From Nymphaea colorata (Eukaryota; Streptophyta; Magnoliopsida; Nymphaeales; Nymphaeaceae), in the NCBI RefSeq assembly GCF_008831285.2, contig NC_045145.1:15268040-15332039 (forward strand): a stretch of DNA of 64,000 bases, given 5' to 3'. This document shows, one piece after another, positions 63,121-64,000 of the stretch (within the stretch, counting starts at the first letter, position 1; every line of letters starts with the position of its first letter). The position numbers were made by a program, and so were the translations under genes. The notes beneath the pieces were generated by a model. It had not been told where the DNA came from. It searched no databases and was given only the letters and a program-made list of their open reading frames with translations.

Positions 63121-64000
63121 CTGAAAAGCAGTGCAAGTGTCAGAAAACAGGGCACCAAGTAGAATTTTCTGTTGACGTGGATGACCATGAAATGGAAGTA
63201 AACAGAACTTAAGAAAACCAAGGAGATTATTCAATAGAACCTACAAAGGAAAAAAGTCTCAGCCCTAAGGCTCCATCTTCGAAGAACTATAAAGAAAGAA
63301 ACCATTCAGACTGACTAATGATAGCCTCCGGCAATTTTAGGTAATTGAAGAGCGATTTCATAATTTGTCGGTTTGAAAAAGATTAATTTGGCTGAAGCGA
63401 AAAGTCACAAGCAGTCCATCCACAAGACTTAAGGTACAAGCCATTAATATCCTTGGTTATGCATATACTACCAATCCCAACGTCAACAGGCTATTAGTAA
63501 CAGGTGAAGAATTGGTCATAACTACAGACAAAGTGACAACTACAGGGACAAACAGCTTTGTCCCAAGAACGAAAGTGAGGAAAAAGGAAAAAAGTTAATT
63601 GCAATAGAATACCGATGACCAATCACACTTTTGCAAGTAGACATCCCTTGGAATGTAACGTAGTGTAAATGAAGAGGTGGATCCATGTTTGGCAAGAAGG
63701 GGTTCTTATACTAGATTCATCAGCATAGGATAATTTATTCCATCATTCCAGCAACAGCGAGAGAAAATATTAGACCTAAACACTGAAGGACTTCTTTGAC
63801 AAATCAAATAATTCCATATTTGAGCAAAATTAGGCTTTCTTTATTTGATCTTGCAAGGATTTCGGAACTGGCCTTGTGCAGTTTGTACATTGTACTTTTA
63901 GAATAAATGGACTTTAGGCCAGTTGTCCATGACGTTCAACCTCAAAAAAGATCACAGAATCAACTGCCATACACACAACTTATTGATCATGGAGTTATGC
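63121..64000. other. Probable intron or upstream part of the KHA-like gene
   Basis: A/T-rich sequence to the window edge without a recognisable exon on either strand. By the phase of the exon ending at 63120 the gene must continue to the right. Confidence 0.4.

Overview
The window is nuclear DNA of a flowering plant. It holds six recognisable protein-coding genes, all on the minus strand, with GT-AG introns (one GC-AG exception), TATA boxes, long A/T-rich introns, microsatellites and short non-autonomous transposon relics. The species cannot be fixed from the sequence. The G+C-rich 5' exons of several genes, and a very G+C-rich intronless MAPKK gene next to A/T-rich intergenic DNA, are compatible with a monocot or an early-diverging angiosperm, but this is inference only.

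Layout from left to right. (1) 1371-4279: a class II trehalose-6-phosphate synthase-like protein (852 aa, 3 coding exons) with an intron-containing 5' leader and a TATA box near 5785. (2) 5.8-17.5 kb: gene-free DNA with a SINE flanked by a target-site duplication, a MITE-like element, a 67-bp tandem repeat and many microsatellites. (3) 17526-26054: the 75-kDa iron-sulfur subunit (NDUFS1) of mitochondrial complex I, 761 aa in 5 exons. (4) 28151-30900 and 32817-37402: two head-to-tail paralogues of the vacuolar iron transporter VIT1/CCC1, with identical intron positions and all expected metal-binding residues. (5) 41193-51556: nicastrin, the large gamma-secretase subunit, 674 aa in 16 exons. (6) 55212-56201: an intronless group D MAP kinase kinase of the MKK7/MKK9 type. 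(7) 62862-63120: the 3' part of a gene entering from the right edge, encoding a KHA-domain-like segment.

The genes do not form a pathway or a cluster; apart from the VIT pair the neighbourhood looks like ordinary plant gene order. For all five multi-exon genes read through completely, the exon boundaries were read by hand and the summed exon lengths are divisible by three. No reverse transcriptase, integrase or transposase coding region, no tRNA or rRNA gene and no CRISPR array was recognised. I found no previously undescribed system. The most interesting points are the GC-AG intron that splits a metal-ligand codon in one VIT copy, a perfect palindrome carrying two G-boxes upstream of that copy only, and the structured repeats around 13.7-16.9 kb and 39-40 kb.
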